From positions 12,458,068 to 12,522,067 of the forward strand of contig OZ038472.1 of NCBI GenBank assembly GCA_964036295.1: a stretch of DNA of 64,000 bases, given 5' to 3'. Position 1 is the stretch's first letter. Each line of letters opens with the position of its first letter. The stretch comes from Plumapathes pennacea (Eukaryota; Cnidaria; Anthozoa; Antipatharia; Myriopathidae). Both the position numbers and the translations under genes were made by a program. Positions 58,956 through 64,000 of the stretch are shown here, piece by piece. The notes under the pieces are model-generated. The model had not been told where the DNA came from. It saw nothing but the letters and a program-made list of their open reading frames with translations, and made no database searches.

Positions 58956-60998
58956 CCATGTTTGTGCAGAAAAACATATCAATACCGAAATACATATTAC
59001 TCGTTGATTGTTACAAGTATCCCCACATACAAGGTTTTCTTTGGTTTCCAACAGAGAGGAAACAACTTATCCTGAGGAGAAATTAATCCATTTCCTTATT
59101 ATTATTCGCGCGATGCAGAGACAGCATCTGATAAACTATTTCCGTATGTACACGTATGCCAATTTTCGCGGGTAAAAATACAAGTTTTCTTATTCCACAC
59201 TTGATTTCATAAACTATTTTCATCGCCAACTCTCCTATTTGCCAGTTTTTAGAAAATAAAATTCAGTGCACGATCAAAATAAAGATATATTTTTATTATT
59301 ATCTTCGCCCAGTTTATATGCAGAGTACCTTCAACAGCAGTGAGTCAATTACTGCAGGTACTTGCTAGCATTGCGGGATATTTGGTTGCGTCCTCAGCGG
59401 TTCGTTTACATCCCCGTAGTGCTTATTATTAGAGACAAATACAATTTAAAATTTTTTTCAACACCATTTACGGGATCATCCGAGCCACGAGTAGAGAGCC
59501 AGGAGGTCATGGGTTCGATTCCCGTTAAAGCTCGGATCTTTTTTCCCGGGCTATATTTGCAACTGCTTAAGTTGTTTCATAACTGTGAAGGTCGCTTTCA
59601 CTGTCATTCTCTATCTACAGTTGATATTTGGTCATTATTGAGGGGAAAGAAGTCCACATACTCGCTTGACTGTACCCTTATTTGTTGCTAGGCAACTGGA
59701 GCGCCTTTCTCTTGTTTGGTACACACGGCAAAACCCATGAGTCTTTTGACATTATGTTTTGGCCAGGTATCTTCACACAGGAAATTCAGTGGGATCTTTC
59801 TTAAGGCCCGCGCCAACAAACGCAACATGTTGAAGTCAGTGGGCTACCCTCCCTGTATATGATCGCAGAGAAGCCATCACAACCAAAGTTCTTTCAGGAA
59901 ATATGCAATAACACGAGCCACACAAGCTACACCACTTATTGCCCGAGCCCAACGAATCCTCTGTTAATCTAAGAAACAGGCGAAAATTCAACATCCCTGT
60001 TTGTAAGACTGTTTGTACAAAATTCAGCTTTTAAGCTGCAATGTTTATACTTAATAAACTATCTATCTATCTAACACCCTTTGCGAACCGTAAGTGTTGT
60101 TGGAGTCCGCAGTTATGAGCCGATGAAAATAGAAAATGGAAAGTCATCGCAATTGCTGCTCTACCGTCGCATGGAGCATTCAGTGCACACTGCTAGGCGA
60201 TGTTGTGCCAGCAATCATGTTGCGTTCGTTTGCACGAACATTTAAGCGACCACCTCACCAAAGTATCGATTGGTTTCTGGCAGTCAAATTACTATTGGTA
60301 AAACTTCTCGTACGTAAGCGACCATTTCAGACTGTAAAATTCCAACAGCTTCTTGGTAGAAACTGCACCCGTAGCGTGTGTAGAAAGCACAATTGATTGT
60401 TTTGAACTAAATTTATATCAATTTAGGGAATAATGGATAAATGTATGTATGAATTATGGAACAGTAAAACATCTGCTTGGTTTGCCAACTGATATTTTAT
60501 TTTACTTTTCTACGCTGAACTGTGAAGAACATTTTTATGTTTACAACCGCTAAAATGTTTACCAGCTTTTGGTAAACAAGTCTGTGGTCCATTTGTCGGG
60601 GTGATCCAGTTTTATCATACACCTGTAAAATGAAAAGGTGCCATTTGATTTTAATATTCTATAATAGTAATAATTGTAATTGGTGGGGGGAGGGGCGGAC
60701 AAGGAAGAAAGAAGGCGCGCGGGGGACGACGGGACCCCGTGCGCTTGATTTTCTCTCCTCCATGCCTCCGCGCACGTTAAACGCAATAACCAGTGTACTC
60801 TGATACTCTGAGAAGCCTTTGCGGAGGAGAGAGGGCATTCTGAATTTAACCGTGATCAAACAGGTAGTAATAAAAGAAGACACAGATCAATCATTCTCCA
60901 TCACATAACCACGCCGACTTGGGTAAAAAGTACTTTTGCGACTTGTGTGTGAAACCATTCAATATAAAGTAAGACAAAAAAAAAAAAAAGGATATTAC
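58956..60998. other. Spacer between the inverted arms, downstream of peptide 3
   Basis: No coding gene supported apart from the tRNA-like remnant. A further copy of the GTTGCTAGGCAACTGGAGCG unit phrase lies at about 59682. At 60685-60790 the phrase GGCGCGCGGGGGACGACGGG with a following CTTGATTnnnCTCTCC matches 53830-53880, so this is a small dispersed repeat. Confidence 0.45.
59479..59543 (+). pseudogene. tRNA-like remnant
   Basis: Has a good B box (GGTTCGATTCC at 59512-59522), a T-arm (ATGGG/CCCGT), a pairing TCCGAGC...GCTCGGA like an acceptor stem and a T run like a pol III terminator. The D and anticodon arms are too short for a working tRNA. It may be a degraded tRNA or the head of a tRNA-derived SINE. 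Confidence 0.45.
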
Positions 60999-61287
60999 CA
61001 TAGCAGCATATCGGACGTGTTTTATTGTGACAACTGTCTACAATCCGCATAGTGCACGGGCAGCCTCTTGCGACAGTGACACAAGATCCCCCGGCTTGGT
61101 TGCACTGAATATCTGTCCATGGACGAAAGAAATGTAATTTATCGCTCATTGCAGTTGAAACTGAAATACATTACTGCTAAAAAGTTTTAAATTTCAAAGG
61201 AGACGAAGTACCTGCTGGGTCCCACTGTTGAGCAATACTTAACACCACATAAAGCATCAACAGGCAGATGAAAGTCTTCATATTCAT
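60999..61287 (-). CDS. Secreted cysteine-rich peptide 3 (beta-defensin-like, seven cysteines), possibly partial
   Basis: Third member of the family. Exon 1 (61287-61212) codes a signal peptide (NMKTFICLLMLYVVLSIA). A phase-1 intron sits at the same place as in peptide 2, and exon 2 (61112-60999) codes the mature part with spacing C-x6-C-x6-C-x1-C-x7-C-x7-CC. GGS precedes the second cysteine as in the others. It has one extra cysteine (CPC), giving an odd number, so it may dimerise or have shifted its pairing. An acceptor (TCATTCTACAG) lies before the ATG. The exon ends in a phase-1 donor (GTAATA), so a 3' exon is expected but not identified. Function unknown. Confidence 0.68.
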
Positions 61288-61754
61288 TTCGATGAACTGC
61301 ACTGTAGAATGACACATCATCATTGATTGTTTGGGAAAAACAAAAGCTTCAGATGATATTAAGAGATCACTTGTTATCAAAGTACCATATACTGCTCCTG
61401 TGAGTTCGATAAATATTCAATTTTAAAACTATAGTGAAGAATGTAATTTACTTCTCGGCTTCTCTCCAACATGTCTCAGTCTCAGCTGGAATGGATATCT
61501 ACTTTGATGTTTCAAGAAATTATAAGCAGTACTTTGTATTTCAGGGGTGAATATTATTTGTGTTGTACTTACGAAAATGAGTATACCCAATACCCCATGG
61601 AAATAGTTTATCAGCTGCTAACTATCACCGCGCGAATAATTGAAAGAAATTGTCTAATTGCTTTACATCTCCAAACCAAAGGAAAACCTTGTATGTGGGG
61701 ATACTTGTATCAATCCACGAGTAATACATAATACGGTATTAATATATATTTCTG

Positions 61755-62217
61755 GGCCCGGTTGCTCGAAAGCCGATTAACCCTTTCGTTCCTAATAGTC
61801 AGATCCATTTCGATTTTCTCTTTCAGTTTCTCACCAGAAACATATGATACAGTAGAGAGAACTTAGCTTTTGATATCTTGCTAAGATGAAAGCTGATTAA
61901 AAGTATCAATTCTCACTACATTACTCATAGATTTTGCTCCTAAAAGGTTGGGAGAATCTGCACTTTGAGCTTGGGAGTGAAAGGGTTATATAAGCTAATC
62001 CAGGATTAACGCCGGAAATTCTTTCTCTCGACCTCTCTGCCAATTAACTGGAAGGTTTCGTTCGAAGATGGATTGAAAAACCTTTGTTCCAGCTTAAAAT
62101 ATATCAAGGAAGTCGCTGTTGACGAAACCTTCACATTTTCATGCTTACAAATGACAAGAAGGTTTAGACCTAATCTTGCAGGATTGGCCTAGTACTGTTG
62201 CTTTTAAAAACCGGGCC
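61755..62217. mobile_element. MITE family 1, copy c, interrupted by MITE family 2
   Basis: Ends GGCCCGGTTGCTCGAAAGCC and TTTAAAAACCGGGCC are flanked by CTG (61752-61754 and 62218-62220). At 61779-61987 a complete family-2 element (AACCCTTTCG...GGGAGTGAAAGGGTT) is inserted between GCCGATTA and the continuation AGCTAATCC. Family 2 is therefore the younger insertion here. Confidence 0.85.
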
Positions 62218-62504
62218 CTGGCCCTCAGGGACCAGGGTAGCCAATACACAACACTGGCACGAAATACGTCGTACTTTGAACTACGTACATCAATCGGTTA
62301 TGAGCTGCATAGAACGGCTGATATTGCCTACATGCATTACTTACCTTTTTTGCTGTTACCAAACAATCGAGAGCCGTGTACAAGTATGTTACTCGCGTCT
62401 GAACTTATTTTCTTTTTTCACTGTTGCGGGGCTCAGGTGGATCTGCTCTTTCGGAGTGAAAACGAAACGCGTTCAGGCTTGCACGCTATTGGTATAAATT
62501 CTAA

Positions 62505-64000
62505 AAGGTTGACACAAAAATGGTACACCATTGTCACTGATGTTTGAACGTGAGGCTGGTGTGGATCTGGGTCACTCGCCAAAGAATGTTGTCTGACGTT
62601 TTGTGTGTTGGATGAGCACATTCCTAACGCCGTTCGACACTTGTTTGTACACACCAACCTCACGTTTATCCACTATTATACGTTTAATTACTCTGCCATG
62701 CCGACACAGGGGCAAAACTGTAGCTCTCCGAGGGGCTAGACGCATTCCATTGTACGTATATATGAGTTATAAGACCTGGTTCAAACTTCACCAGCGTCGA
62801 CTACAATGTAAATTAACTGAAACAATAGATTATGCTCATTGCTCGTGGCCAAGTCGACGAGCTTAGGACTGCAAGTGAATGATATTTTTTTTCTGGATGT
62901 GTATGTGGTATATCTTGAAAAATGTACCAGTTGGAGTGATATAAATTGCCCAGCAACTAGTTGGACTAGACGAAAGTGTGAAGAATATCGATACATTAGC
63001 ATATTATAGGTAATGGCATAAGAAAATGAAAATGTTACTATTTAAGGTTCCTGTGCTTGTTCATATTCCTCTTGTAAAAACCAACTTTAAGTGTGCCAGG
63101 TTAAATATTTTGTAAAGAGACAGCTTTCCAAAACATCACACACTGAAAAAACTTTCTGAATGACCCAAGCGTTACAAATAAGGCACCAAGCCAGAGAAAG
63201 GTGTTCCAATATTGTTCCTGAACTAGTTGGACAAGATGCCGGAAAGTGTAAGAATGTCGAGTTATGCATTAGCATAAGGAAATGGAAATTGTTTTTATTT
63301 TCCTATAATCCTGCATAAAGTTCCTGTGCTATGCGCATGTTTACAGCGAAAACCAGGCTTAACTGTGACAGAAAAGGTTTTATTTATAGAGATAGCTGTC
63401 CCAAACATCACACACTGAAGTAAAACTTGCTGAATAACCCAAGTGTTTAGCGACTGTTGAACAGCACTACAAATATGGCACCAAACCAGAGAAAGGTTTT
63501 CAATTTCAATACTGCTCGTGTAAGAACTTCCATACATAAGCATATAAGCTTTAACAAAAAATAGATGAAACCTTTTCCATTTTCTTATGCTTCAGCATAC
63601 TGAAAGTTCTTGTGCTTCCACTTCCGTCGCGTTAGTTTTCAATACTGAGCGCATTTAATTCTTTTGTGCCTTCTGCTTACGTCGCTATAGTGAAGGCCAA
63701 AATCAATGATGACTAAAATTTCGGCTTTAGGGAGATAGTTCTCCAAAACCATCGCCAATCAAGTAACTTGCTGAAAGAGACCAATTAAAGTAACTGTGGG
63801 CCATTGCATCGTTAGAAATACATGGCCAAGGCAAAGAAAGGCGTTTAAATTGCCTAGCAACTAGTAGGCACTGAAATACCAATAAGAGAGCTGTGAATTG
63901 CTTCTACCCAAGTTTTATTTTTGCGTAAGTTAATGATATTGGTGCCAATGAACTGTTCCCAGTGCATGCTGGTCTTTTTCTATTTATTTGCCTGGATCGG
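62505..64000. repeat. Right arm of the large inverted duplication
   Basis: Complement of 56985-58955, running off the window. Contains the matching phrases GAACGTGAGGCTGGTGTGGA, GGGGCAAAACTGTAGCTCTC and, repeated, ACATCACACACTGAA and CATTTTCTTATGC. Only short frames are present; none resembles a gene. Confidence 0.75.

Noticed and set aside
59362..59691. 109-codon plus-strand frame
   Set aside because: It runs through the tRNA-like remnant and repeat phrases and has no protein signature.
1..64000. CRISPR arrays, bacterial operons or rRNA genes
   Set aside because: The tandem repeats present are microsatellites, a 31-bp minisatellite and transposon ends; no spaced identical repeats with unique spacers, and no rRNA sequence, were seen.

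Overview
The window reads as animal nuclear DNA, most likely an anthozoan cnidarian such as a coral or sea anemone. The basis is intron-rich genes with GT-AG splice sites, an 80S ribosomal protein gene, ODR4, UDP-glycosyltransferase, LRR-GPCR and chitin-binding genes, A+T-rich introns, and a very dense load of short inverted-repeat transposons. The phylum is an inference; no species marker was seen. I rebuilt every multi-exon model by hand from splice sites and reading-frame phase.

Layout. 0.4-0.6 kb (minus): a small secreted six-cysteine peptide gene. 3.7-13.7 kb (minus): two tandem five-exon UDP-glycosyltransferase genes (508 and 514 aa). 14.2-15.2 kb: a decayed CR1/L2-like retrotransposon. 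15.5-18.2 kb (minus): a leucine-rich-repeat GPCR of the LGR type (4 exons, 612 aa). 20.9-39.4 kb (plus): a 14-exon, 1161-aa coiled-coil and Ser/Arg-rich protein that looks AKNA-like. 40.7-46.2 kb (minus): ODR4 (14 exons, 452 aa), tail to tail with it. 47.4-49.8 kb (plus): RPL28 (4 exons, 137 aa), divergent from ODR4. 51.6-53.2 kb (plus): a 98-aa secreted protein with one chitin-binding type-2 domain. 55.6-55.9 and 61.0-61.3 kb (minus): two more members of the cysteine-rich peptide family, among repeats that include a large inverted duplication (about 57-59 and 62.5-64 kb).

The genes do not form a pathway. ODR4 (a folding factor for GPCRs) and RPL28 are housekeeping genes. The UGT pair suggests local expansion of detoxification capacity. 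The three peptide genes and the chitin-binding protein look like secreted epithelial or defence products.

Most interesting points: the three-member beta-defensin-like peptide family with a shared upstream block and conserved intron positions; a 2.05-kb DNA element in the AKNA-like gene with 19-bp terminal repeats, a 4-bp target duplication and eight copies of a GTTGCGGAGAGGACA-type motif; a tandem copy of the last coding exon of the AKNA-like gene placed just after its stop; a 57-bp perfect inverted repeat 9 kb apart; and three adjacent TGACGTCA sites in a 31-bp tandem repeat.
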